The notes beneath the pieces are model-generated. The model made no database searches. It was not told the DNA's origin and saw only the letters and a list, made by a program, of their open reading frames with translations. The position numbers were made by a program, and so were the translations under genes. This document shows, piece after piece, positions 1-5,949 of a DNA stretch of 5,952 nt (the stretch's first letter is position 1; every line of letters starts with the position of its first letter). The stretch spans positions 4,544 through 10,495 of the forward strand of contig JABUUG010000085.1 in the NCBI GenBank assembly GCA_021443285.1, written 5' to 3'. This DNA is from Bacteroidaceae bacterium (GTDB taxonomy: Bacteria > Bacteroidota > Bacteroidia > Bacteroidales > Bacteroidaceae).

Positions 1-2334
1 TTCGGCGCACAGATAGACGACCGCAAGGGCGTGTGTATGCTCAATGTGGATACGCTGATGGTGAGGGTCAAGCCCATGCGCATGATGAAGAATGAGCTGG
101 TGCTGTCATCGCTCACACTGCATGGCGCAAAGGCTGTGGGATACAAGGAGCGGAAGGACACCGCCGCCAACTTCCAGTTCTTCCTCGACGCCTTCAAGTC
201 GGAGAAGAAGCCCGAAGAGAAGAAGCAGCAGAAGAAGAAGTCGTCCGCCATGACCATGAAGGCTGAGCTGAAGAAGCTGAGCATCAGTCGCACGGAGCTG
301 AAATGGGATGTGAAGTCTGAACCGGCAAAGGGTGCAGACTCGCTGGACGTGAACCACATACACATAGACCACGTCAATCTGGCGATGAGGGGTACTATAA
401 GCGAGAAGGGAGCAGATGACTGTGAGCTGAACGGGCTTTATGTATCGGAGAAGAACAGCGGTTCGGTGGTGTCGCTGGAACAGCTGACTCTCGACACCAA
501 AGGCTTGAAGAAGAAGAACGTGCTCAGCCTGAAGAATCTCTACGCCAAGGGACTGGGCAAGGAGCTGAAGCTCGAATCTATCTCCGCCGAACAGGAGGGG
601 ACCAAGATTGCCCTTCACCAGCCCGTATCGCTCGCCGTCAGCGGACTGGAGTACAAGGACAAGAAGAACGACATCCTGGCAAGCTTTGAGGGCAAGACCA
701 ACAGCTTCAAGCCCGACAGCATAGATGCCGAGCTGAGCAATGTGTCGGTGAAGGATAGGAAAAAGGGCTCCGTCTTCTCGCTGGACAGCATTCAGTTTCA
801 CGCCCACGACGGCAGCGGCAAGACCCTGCTGGCAAGCGGACTGAAGGCGTACATGAAGAGCAACAAGAAGATCAAGGAGCAGAAGGTGGGCTTCAAGACA
901 CTGAAGGCCAGGCAGAAAGGCGACGGCAAGTTCACCATGACGGACACCATCTCTCTCGCCATCGACGGCATAACATACTGGACGGACAACCACCTGCCGC
1001 GCAAGAATGTGAACAAGCCCAACCGTGGGGCATTCGATGCAGGACACCTCGACCTGACCGCCAACCTGAAGGCCAACATCAACCTCAGCCAGGTAAAGGA
1101 AGGGACGGTTACGGCAAGAATCACGCATCTGGACGCTGTGGACAAGGGCAGCTCGCTCATACTGAAGAACCTCACTGCCGGCGTTGTGGCGTCGAAGGAC
1201 ATCATAAAGCTCCCTGACCTGATGATAAAGATGCCGCGCACGAAGCTCTCCGCGTCGAATGTGAACATACACACAAAGAACTTCCACATAGACGAGTTCC
1301 CCATCACCGCCGACGCCTATCTGCAGGATCTCGCCAAGCCGTTCGCCAAGCGCCTCTCCGACTTCTCCACTCCGCTGAAGCTGTCACTGAGGGCGGGCGG
1401 AAACCTCGACAGGTTCTATTTCAAGAACATCCTCGTAACCTCCTTCGACAACCGTCTGCACATGACCGCACAGGGCGACCTCTGCAACGTGACGAAGAAG
1501 CAGGCCCTCTGCCTGCACTTCACCAACATCAACCTCACGGCACGCAAAGGCATAAAGGAGCAGATAGCCAACCACTTCTCGAAGAAAATACGCCTGAAGA
1601 TGATGAGGGAGATGAAGGCTGTGGGCGACATAAAGTTCAACGGCACACTGGGCATATTCTACAAGCTGATTAAGGTGGGCGGACTGCTGTCGTGCAAGCA
1701 TACCAACCTCAACTTCAACTTCGGGCTCGACGGCAAGACACACTTCATGACGGGCAGCGCCTCAACGCAGTCGGTGGATTTGGGCGCCATAGTGAATATG
1801 AAAGACCTCTGGATAGGCCCCACAAAGGCTGACTTCTCCATCGACCTGACAAACAAGAAGAAACGCCCTGCCGCCACACGCCATGGACGACTGCCTATAG
1901 GTAAGCTGAAGGCGAGAATCAGCGAGGCGAAGGTGTCTATAGCCAAGTTCCGAGACATCTCCGCCAACGTTAACAGCGACGGTTGCCTGGCAAAGGGAGA
2001 CCTTGAGGCAAGGCTCGGACTGCTCGATGCCTACACCACATTCGAGTTCCTGGAGACCGACACCAAACAGGAAATAAAGGTGCACCCGAAATTCCGCCTG
2101 AGCAAGAAGAACAACAAGGAGTATGAGGCGGACAAGGCAAAGAAACTAAAGGAAAAGGAAGCCCGCAAAGCCCAGAAGGAAGCTGAGAAGCAGGAAAAGA
2201 AAGCCCTGAAAGAGCAGGAGAAGCTCCAGAAGCAGAAGGAAAAGGAGGCTCGCAAAGCCCAGAAAGCTGCTGAGAAACAGGCCAGAAAAGAGCAAAAGGA
2301 AAGAGAAAAACAGGCTAAGAAAGAGCAGGAGTAG
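1..2334 (+). CDS. AsmA/TamB-like envelope protein, 5'-truncated by window edge
   Basis: The frame is open from base 1, so the gene starts outside the window; 777 residues and the stop are visible. The protein is built of short amphipathic beta-strand repeats with many recurring 'L.NL..', 'SLDSI' and 'ISLAIDGI' type strands, a pattern of AsmA/TamB family proteins, which form long lipid-binding beta-grooves in the periplasm and act in envelope lipid transport or outer-membrane assembly. A Lys/Glu/Gln linker lies at visible residues 66-80, following the segment NFQFFLDAF. No membrane helix is visible; the expected N-terminal anchor would be upstream. I do not see the C-terminal TamB (DUF490) domain, so AsmA-like is the safer name. 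Residues about 701-777 form a very charged Lys/Glu/Ala/Gln coiled-coil tail. The substrate is unknown. The family call rests on recalled resemblance and composition, not on a catalytic motif. Confidence 0.62.
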   Translation, partial: FGAQIDDRKGVCMLNVDTLMVRVKPMRMMKNELVLSSLTLHGAKAVGYKERKDTAANFQFFLDAFKSEKKPEEKKQQKKKSSAMTMKAELKKLSISRTELKWDVKSEPAKGADSLDVNHIHIDHVNLAMRGTISEKGADDCELNGLYVSEKNSGSVVSLEQLTLDTKGLKKKNVLSLKNLYAKGLGKELKLESISAEQEGTKIALHQPVSLAVSGLEYKDKKNDILASFEGKTNSFKPDSIDAELSNVSVKDRKKGSVFSLDSIQFHAHDGSGKTLLASGLKAYMKSNKKIKEQKVGFKTLKARQKGDGKFTMTDTISLAIDGITYWTDNHLPRKNVNKPNRGAFDAGHLDLTANLKANINLSQVKEGTVTARITHLDAVDKGSSLILKNLTAGVVASKDIIKLPDLMIKMPRTKLSASNVNIHTKNFHIDEFPITADAYLQDLAKPFAKRLSDFSTPLKLSLRAGGNLDRFYFKNILVTSFDNRLHMTAQGDLCNVTKKQALCLHFTNINLTARKGIKEQIANHFSKKIRLKMMREMKAVGDIKFNGTLGIFYKLIKVGGLLSCKHTNLNFNFGLDGKTHFMTGSASTQSVDLGAIVNMKDLWIGPTKADFSIDLTNKKKRPAATRHGRLPIGKLKARISEAKVSIAKFRDISANVNSDGCLAKGDLEARLGLLDAYTTFEFLETDTKQEIKVHPKFRLSKKNNKEYEADKAKKLKEKEARKAQKEAEKQEKKALKEQEKLQKQKEKEARKAQKAAEKQARKEQKEREKQAKKEQE
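2152..2280 (+). repeat. Imperfect 42-bp repeat coding the coiled-coil tail
   Basis: Two copies of a 42-bp segment, at 2152-2193 and 2239-2280 (87 bp apart), encode EKEARKAQKEAEKQ and EKEARKAQKAAEKQ. The sequence between and after them is of the same Lys/Glu/Ala/Gln type. The copies differ mostly at synonymous third positions, which suggests an old duplication kept at the protein level. The segment is part of the predicted helical tail of the AsmA-like protein. Confidence 0.7.
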
Positions 2335-2395
2335 CCTGAAGAAACGAAAAGCAGGGGGCGTGAGTGACAGCGCAAGGTATTTATGCGTCTGCGGC

Positions 2396-2416
2396 CAGAA
2401 CTCAATGGGAGTTCTG
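2396..2416 (+). other. Hairpin in the gap before the pseudouridine synthase
   Basis: CAGAACTC and GAGTTCTG form a perfect 8-bp stem around a 5-base loop (AATGG). It lies 62 bases after the stop of the AsmA-like gene and 38 bases before the preferred ATG of the next gene. No T-run follows (the next bases are TGATTAACTCC), so it is a poor intrinsic terminator. It could stabilise the mRNA, weakly attenuate, or be chance. I see no TAnnTTTG promoter in 2335-2454, so the downstream gene may depend on read-through. Confidence 0.35.
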
Positions 2417-2454
2417 TGATTAACTCCTGTTTATATACACCCTACTTCTATCCA

Positions 2455-3984
2455 ATGACAGTCCTCCATCCCCTGCCATACCGCGGCGAACTGCCAGAGA
2501 AGTTCACCTACCCCTTCTGCTACAAGCCCCACCCTGCTGCGGTCATGGCGGCAGAGGAGGTGAAGCGGTATCTGGATGGCAGAGGGGAGTGGCAGGAAGA
2601 ACTGAGGCAGGGGAAGATGTTCGGCGTGCTTTGCCTGACAATACCAGGGCAGCCAGAGGCAGGGCTTTTCTTCATCGCTGCCTACAGCGGACTGATTGCC
2701 GGCAGGAACGACCACGAGTTCTTCGTGCCGCCCGTATTCGACTCCCAGTCGCACGATGGCCGCTTCAAGACCGACGAGAGGCGCATATCCGCGCTGAGCA
2801 GGGCGGGCAGACCGACAAGAGACTATTCCATCGCGTTGCAGCGGTGGCTTTTCGCGCAATATAATATAATGAATGGTGCGGGGGACAGTGCCACAGTTCT
2901 GGACATCTTCCGCAACTACTATTCCGGCAACAAGGCGTATCAGACAAAATCCCACGGCATACCACCTGCCGGGGCGGGCGACTGCTGTGCGCCGAAACTG
3001 TTGCAGTATGCCTTCCTGCACGGCTACAGACCCTTGTGTATGGCAGAGTTCTGGTATGCCCCGGACTCTCCGCAAGACGGTCGTCCCCATCCCGCGCTCC
3101 TTACGCGTCAGCACATGGCATCCCTGCGCCGCCACCTGCACTACTACCCCGCCTGTTCGGGCAAGTGCCGCCCCATACTCGACTTCATGCTCAGGGGCAT
3201 TGAGGTGGAGGACAATCCGCAGGAAAAGGCGGTCGCCGGAGTGCTGGAAACGGTGTATGAAGACGAGTGGATGATTGTTGTGGACAAGCCGGCTGGTATG
3301 CCGTCGGTACCGGGGAAGGTGGACGTGCGCGATGTGGTGAGCGTATTGAGGGACAGGCAGGGGACGGCATACGCTGATACGGACTTCCTGAAGCCTGTCC
3401 ACCGCCTCGACATGGCGACAAGCGGACTGCTTCTGCTTGCGAAGACGGAAGATATATATAAGGCCATGCAGGCGATGTTTGCAAGGCGTGAGGTGAAGAA
3501 GGAGTATGTGGCGGTGGTCAGCACTGCCTCTGCAGACGGCCGGCTGAAGGACAGCATAAGCCTGCCCTTGGCGCCCGACTTCATGAACCGCCCGTGCCAG
3601 AAGGTGGATTTCGTCAATGGCAAGGAGGCAATCACTCTTGTGAAGCCCTACGATGAATACCCTGACAGCAAGCCTTGCTATAACAGCACTGACAGCAAGC
3701 CTTGCTATAACAGCACTGACAGCCCCACCCTTGATAAAGCCCCTGGCCGCAATTCATCCGCCCCCAAAAACACGATGAGGCTGAAGCTCAGTCCGCTCAC
3801 CGGCCGCACCCACCAGCTGCGTCTGCATTGCGCCCACCCAGAAGGGCTGAACGCCCCGATTGTCGGCGACGAGCTCTACAGCGGTGCTCCGGCAGACAGG
3901 CTCTACCTGCACTGCCGGCATCTGGAGTTCATCCACCCCATAACAGGCAGGCAGACAGACATCAGCAGCCCTGTACCCTTCTGA
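2455..3984 (+). CDS. Long-form RluA-family RNA pseudouridine synthase
   Basis: The enzyme converts uridine to pseudouridine in RNA; the target (rRNA or tRNA site) cannot be read from sequence. It has 509 residues from the ATG at 2455, against about 220-330 for ordinary RluA-family enzymes. The RluA catalytic domain begins near residue 265: DKPAGMPSVPG (277-287), HRLDMATSG (316-324) with catalytic Asp319, TGRTHQLRLH (449-458) and GDELY (471-475). The N-terminal 260 or so residues match the extra domain I recall from long Bacteroidota and gammaproteobacterial homologues, with GDCCAPK (175-181) and CSGKC (234-238). An in-frame ATG at 2383 would add 24 residues and has AAGG five bases upstream. 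I prefer 2455 because the family-like sequence (LHPLPYRGELPEKFTYPFCY) begins just after it and the added stretch crosses a hairpin. A tandem duplication lies at residues 404-423. The gene ends 65 bp from the convergent gene; no clear terminator lies between. Confidence 0.88.
   Translation: MTVLHPLPYRGELPEKFTYPFCYKPHPAAVMAAEEVKRYLDGRGEWQEELRQGKMFGVLCLTIPGQPEAGLFFIAAYSGLIAGRNDHEFFVPPVFDSQSHDGRFKTDERRISALSRAGRPTRDYSIALQRWLFAQYNIMNGAGDSATVLDIFRNYYSGNKAYQTKSHGIPPAGAGDCCAPKLLQYAFLHGYRPLCMAEFWYAPDSPQDGRPHPALLTRQHMASLRRHLHYYPACSGKCRPILDFMLRGIEVEDNPQEKAVAGVLETVYEDEWMIVVDKPAGMPSVPGKVDVRDVVSVLRDRQGTAYADTDFLKPVHRLDMATSGLLLLAKTEDIYKAMQAMFARREVKKEYVAVVSTASADGRLKDSISLPLAPDFMNRPCQKVDFVNGKEAITLVKPYDEYPDSKPCYNSTDSKPCYNSTDSPTLDKAPGRNSSAPKNTMRLKLSPLTGRTHQLRLHCAHPEGLNAPIVGDELYSGAPADRLYLHCRHLEFIHPITGRQTDISSPVPF
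3664..3723 (+). repeat. Perfect 27-bp tandem duplication inside the synthase gene
   Basis: Two identical 27-bp units (3664-3690, 3691-3717) are followed by the first 6 bases of a third (GACAGC). Each encodes DSKPCYNST. Being a multiple of three, it keeps the frame. It lies in a hydrophilic Ser/Pro/Asn-rich insert between the strand ending TLVKPYDEY and the TGRTHQ motif, a loop that is much shorter in usual RluA enzymes. Perfect identity points to a recent slippage or recombination event, or to an assembly artefact. Confidence 0.95.
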
Positions 3985-4049
3985 CCTGTCCCGAAAACAC
4001 TTGTGAAGAAGTCTATTTGTTTAGGACGAAACGCACAACATTAAATACC

Positions 4050-5555
4050 TCAATCCAGTATTTTGTAATGTCCGCCGTATGTGCCGACACGCTCGATGCG
4101 TCTTGCATTAACAAGTTTTGCGATATTCTTCTTAACACCCGATTCTGACAAAGACAATATTTCTGCTATCTTTGACTTTGAAATAAATGGGTCTGCTTTT
4201 ATCTGTTGATATACTTTTTCTTCTGTAGTTAGTACACTTTCAGTGTTAGTTCGGTCACTTTCAGTGTTAGTTCGGTCACTTTCGGCGTCAGTTCGGTCAC
4301 TTTCGGCGTCAGTTCGGTTACTTTGGGCGTCAGTTGGTACACTTTGGGCATCAGTTCGGTCACTTTTATCGCTCGTTTGGCCACTTGGTGTATCAACATC
4401 TTTGTTTCTCCATACTGTTGCGACAAACAGGTTTCCCTCTACATCATTGACAAACTCAATGTTTGGTATCTCTTTGATGGCACGAAGTATTCCTGTTCCC
4501 AGTCCTCTGTAATACATCGTGCGAGCACAGAACGTTGCGATACGGGTGTTTCGTTGTGCTGTATTCCCCAAACGTACCTGCTCCACTGTCAGTCCGTCGG
4601 GCAGACATCCCGGACTGATTATCTCCACTCTGTTGTCAAACACTAACAGACGAATAGGGGCTTGTTTGATGTACTCTCTGTGGATGAGGGCGTTCTGGAG
4701 GATTTCTTCCAACGCGACCTTCGAAACTTCGAGTATGCCAAGGCTGTTGAAGTTTTGTCCTGCCTGTATGTGATGCAGGTTCATGTCGAGGAAGTGCATC
4801 GCTTGGTCAAATAGAGAAGGGATAGTCCCTTGCAGATCCTTGCTGTCGCGATACTCCATACCTGCCATGTCATTACCATAAAAAGCTACCGCCTTGATGT
4901 TGAAAGCAGGTTTGAATTGTTGAGGGTTCTTTCCAAAATATAGAAGTCCCGCCAAAGTCAAGCGACCATACTCATCGCAGATTTTCAGGTCCTGCATGAG
5001 TTTCTCGTATGTCACTTCAAAGTCATTGCGGCCTCTGCCATACACTTTCAGCAGATAAGCGTCAATCAACTTGTCGTCGAGGTCATACAAAGACGTTTTT
5101 GATACTGACGACTCATCAGGATGATACGCATTTGAATCGCTGAACAGGCGAAGTATTTCTGTGTTCTCTGTGATACGACGCTTGTCGGGGCCTTGTTTTA
5201 CATATATATTCCCGCTTATATCTTTGTATGGTTTGTTAATGCCCTCATCAACGTGAACCACAAGGAAATTCTTGTCGCCTTCAGAAACCACTTCCGTTTG
5301 GAGATACACAATAGGACGTACAAACTCATTTGCCACATTTCCCAATGCCGAACTGATGTTCTGAACCTGCTCGTAGGTAAGCCCCTTCATCTCGCCCGTC
5401 TTGTCGTCAATGCCGAAGATGATGTCTCCGCCTTTGCTGTTTGCGAAAGCCACCAACTCCCGTGCTATCTTTGTGTCATCGCTATAAAGATACTTAAACT
5501 GCACAGTGCTGGTTTCTCCGCATCGCACCATGTTTTGTAAGGTTTCTGCATTCAT
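4050..5555 (-). CDS. AlbA_2 (Schlafen-type)/ATPase-like/winged-helix protein, COG2865 type
   Basis: The protein has 501 residues from the ATG at 5555; an in-frame TTG two codons upstream (5561) is possible but less likely. Residues about 8-125 form an AlbA_2 domain: GETSTVQFK (13-21), then ARELVAFANSKGGDIIFGIDD (31-51). Residues about 270-365 resemble the ATPase-like C-terminal domain of this family: EEILQNALIHREY with Asn288 and His292, a FDNRVEIISPG strand, and GLGTG (351-355). Residues 387-442 are eight heptads; 445-501 form a winged helix (KSKIAEILSLSESGVKKNIAKL). Proteins of this architecture are usually annotated as transcriptional regulators or RecG-like; AlbA_2 is shared with Schlafen nucleases, so an RNA- or DNA-acting or defence role is possible but unproven. 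Codons are more A+T-rich than in the two + strand genes, which hints at separate origin. It has its own promoter and leader. Confidence 0.88.
   Translation of the reverse strand: MNAETLQNMVRCGETSTVQFKYLYSDDTKIARELVAFANSKGGDIIFGIDDKTGEMKGLTYEQVQNISSALGNVANEFVRPIVYLQTEVVSEGDKNFLVVHVDEGINKPYKDISGNIYVKQGPDKRRITENTEILRLFSDSNAYHPDESSVSKTSLYDLDDKLIDAYLLKVYGRGRNDFEVTYEKLMQDLKICDEYGRLTLAGLLYFGKNPQQFKPAFNIKAVAFYGNDMAGMEYRDSKDLQGTIPSLFDQAMHFLDMNLHHIQAGQNFNSLGILEVSKVALEEILQNALIHREYIKQAPIRLLVFDNRVEIISPGCLPDGLTVEQVRLGNTAQRNTRIATFCARTMYYRGLGTGILRAIKEIPNIEFVNDVEGNLFVATVWRNKDVDTPSGQTSDKSDRTDAQSVPTDAQSNRTDAESDRTDAESDRTNTESDRTNTESVLTTEEKVYQQIKADPFISKSKIAEILSLSESGVKKNIAKLVNARRIERVGTYGGHYKILD
4230..4397 (-). repeat. 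Eight tandem 21-bp units encoding a heptad linker
   Basis: Units start every 21 bp from 4230. The two at 4272-4292 and 4293-4313 are identical, their neighbours differ by a few bases, and those at 4356-4376 and 4377-4397 are degenerate. On the coding strand the consensus is ACTGACGCCGAAAGTGACCGA, here split as ACTGACGCCG + AAAGTGACCGA, encoding T-D-A-E-S-D-R. The array forms a hydrophilic acidic/basic linker between the ATPase-like and winged-helix parts. The 21-bp period keeps every frame open, which explains long spurious frames on both strands here. I recall short tandem repeats (for example TTQE or GLGN types) at the same place in other family members. Confidence 0.95.
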
Positions 5556-5573
5556 AATCAAAAACTGTTTTTT

Positions 5574-5590
5574 GCCGCCTTAAGGGCGGC
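5574..5590 (-). other. G+C-rich leader hairpin close to the start codon
   Basis: GCCGCC and GGCGGC form a perfect 6-bp all-G/C stem with a 5-base loop. In the - strand transcript it ends 18 nt before the ATG of the AlbA_2 gene and is followed by A-residues, not by U-residues, so it is not an intrinsic terminator in that direction. Its place fits control of translation start or mRNA stability. Confidence 0.6.
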
Positions 5591-5600
5591 ATTGTCGTTC

Positions 5601-5617
5601 GTCTCTCCATGGGAGAC
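5601..5617 (-). other. GAGAC/GTCTC leader hairpin
   Basis: The arms GTCTC and GAGAC plus two inner pairs (one G-U) give a 7-bp stem with a 3-base loop (CAT). The - strand copy of the GTCTC arm (bases 5613-5618) can instead pair with GAGACT at 5636-5641, so two mutually exclusive folds are possible. Confidence 0.5.
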
Positions 5618-5706
5618 TTGTCTCGGCCTGTTTTTAGTCTCTCATTCCTTAATGTGCTCATGTACACATTGATTGGTATTTTATAGAACCCGCCTTTATC
5701 TGGTTG

Positions 5707-5740
5707 CAAAGGTAATTGTTTTTGGCCTATATGCCAAAAA
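5707..5740 (-). promoter_or_regulatory. Bacteroidota-type promoter for the AlbA_2 gene
   Basis: On the - strand, TACCTTTG (5714-5707) matches the TAnnTTTG -7 box of the Bacteroidota primary sigma factor. TTTG of the -33 box (within TTTTTGG, 5740-5734) lies 20 bases upstream, the usual spacing. Transcription would start near 5700-5702 toward the AlbA_2 gene. It lies downstream of the terminator that follows the tRNA gene, so the two transcripts appear separate. Confidence 0.72.
5719..5740. promoter_or_regulatory. Palindrome over the -33 box (possible operator)
   Basis: TTTTTGGC, six bases (CTATAT), then GCCAAAAA form a perfect 8-bp inverted repeat. It covers the -33 box and part of the spacer of the predicted promoter, where a bound dimer would block RNA polymerase. 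Autoregulation by the adjacent winged-helix protein is an inference. The sequence could also form a hairpin, but no transcript is expected to cross it. Confidence 0.45.
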
Positions 5741-5754
5741 TGAAACATATTTCA
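5741..5754. promoter_or_regulatory. Second small palindrome just upstream of the promoter
   Basis: TGAAA, CATA, TTTCA is a 5-bp-arm inverted repeat directly abutting the -33 side of the promoter; another TTTCA follows at 5760-5764. The position suits a regulator site, but short A/T-rich dyads also arise by chance. Confidence 0.25.
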
Positions 5755-5813
5755 CATCGTTTCAGCAAAAAATAACAGAATATCCCCTGAGCCTGACAGA
5801 AACCGGGCCAATA

Positions 5814-5860
5814 GGGAAAACAAAAATCTCCAACTGCCCGTTTCTAAACAGTTGGAGATT
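5814..5860 (-). terminator. Intrinsic terminator after tRNA-Leu
   Basis: AATCTCCAACTG (5825-5836) and CAGTTGGAGATT (5849-5860) form a perfect 12-bp stem with a 12-base loop. In the - strand direction the stem runs directly into TTTTTGTTTT. It begins 7 bases past the 3' end of the tRNA gene, so it should end the tRNA transcript and insulate the AlbA_2 promoter. Confidence 0.88.
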
Positions 5861-5867
5861 CCATTTG

Positions 5868-5949
5868 TGCGCCTGACAGGGGTCGAACCTGCACATCGTT
5901 AGATACCAGATCCTAAGTCTGGCGCGTCTGCCAATTCCGCCACAAGCGC
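5868..5949 (-). tRNA. tRNA-Leu, anticodon UAG
   Basis: The 82-nt gene folds as a class II tRNA. The acceptor arms are GCGCTTG and CAGGCGC (one G-U pair) with discriminator A, as expected for leucine. The anticodon stem is CCAGA/TCTGG with loop CTTAGGA, giving anticodon TAG (bases 5915-5913), which reads CUA and other CUN codons. A long variable arm (around TATCTAACGATGTG) and a T-arm with GGTTCGACC are present. The CCA end is not encoded (CAAATGG follows), as is usual in Bacteroidota. Its promoter would lie outside the window. Confidence 0.97.

Larger units (their letters stand above)
5556..5701 (-). promoter_or_regulatory. Long structured 5' leader of the AlbA_2 gene
   Basis: The predicted start of transcription near 5701 leaves about 145 nt before the ATG at 5555. 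The leader holds two perfect or near-perfect hairpins (annotated separately) and three GAGAC motifs (5636-5641 as GAGACT, 5620-5624, 5601-5605) that can compete for one AGTCTC (5613-5618). The sequence just before the ATG is A/T-rich (AAAAAACAGTTTTTGATT) with no Shine-Dalgarno motif, as is common in Bacteroidota. I do not recognise it as a known riboswitch. A 55-codon frame (ATG at 5661, ending at 5494) runs through it and overlaps the gene out of frame, without a visible ribosome binding site. Confidence 0.5.

Noticed and set aside
106..1287. 393-codon open frame on the - strand
   Set aside because: It is antisense to the AsmA-like gene. The composition (Leu/Val/Arg/His-rich) is what the complement of Lys/Leu-rich codons gives, and no domain is recognisable.
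2431..3402. 323-codon open frame on the - strand
   Set aside because: Antisense to the pseudouridine synthase, whose motifs are intact on the + strand; the frame shows no motif of its own.
3985..4049. Bidirectional terminator between the convergent genes
   Set aside because: Only weak pairings (such as GTCC with GGAC over a long loop) are present, without a proper stem and T-run.
4230..4397. CRISPR array
   Set aside because: The units are contiguous 21-bp coding repeats with no unique spacers, inside an intact gene.
4229..4426. Frame reading KVTELTP repeats on the - strand
   Set aside because: It is an alternate frame of the 21-bp repeat array. The period keeps all frames open, and it lacks domains outside the array.
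5574..5590. Intrinsic terminator on the - strand (attenuator)
   Set aside because: The stem is followed by AAAAAACAG, not by a T-run, so it does not fit an intrinsic terminator in the direction of the gene.
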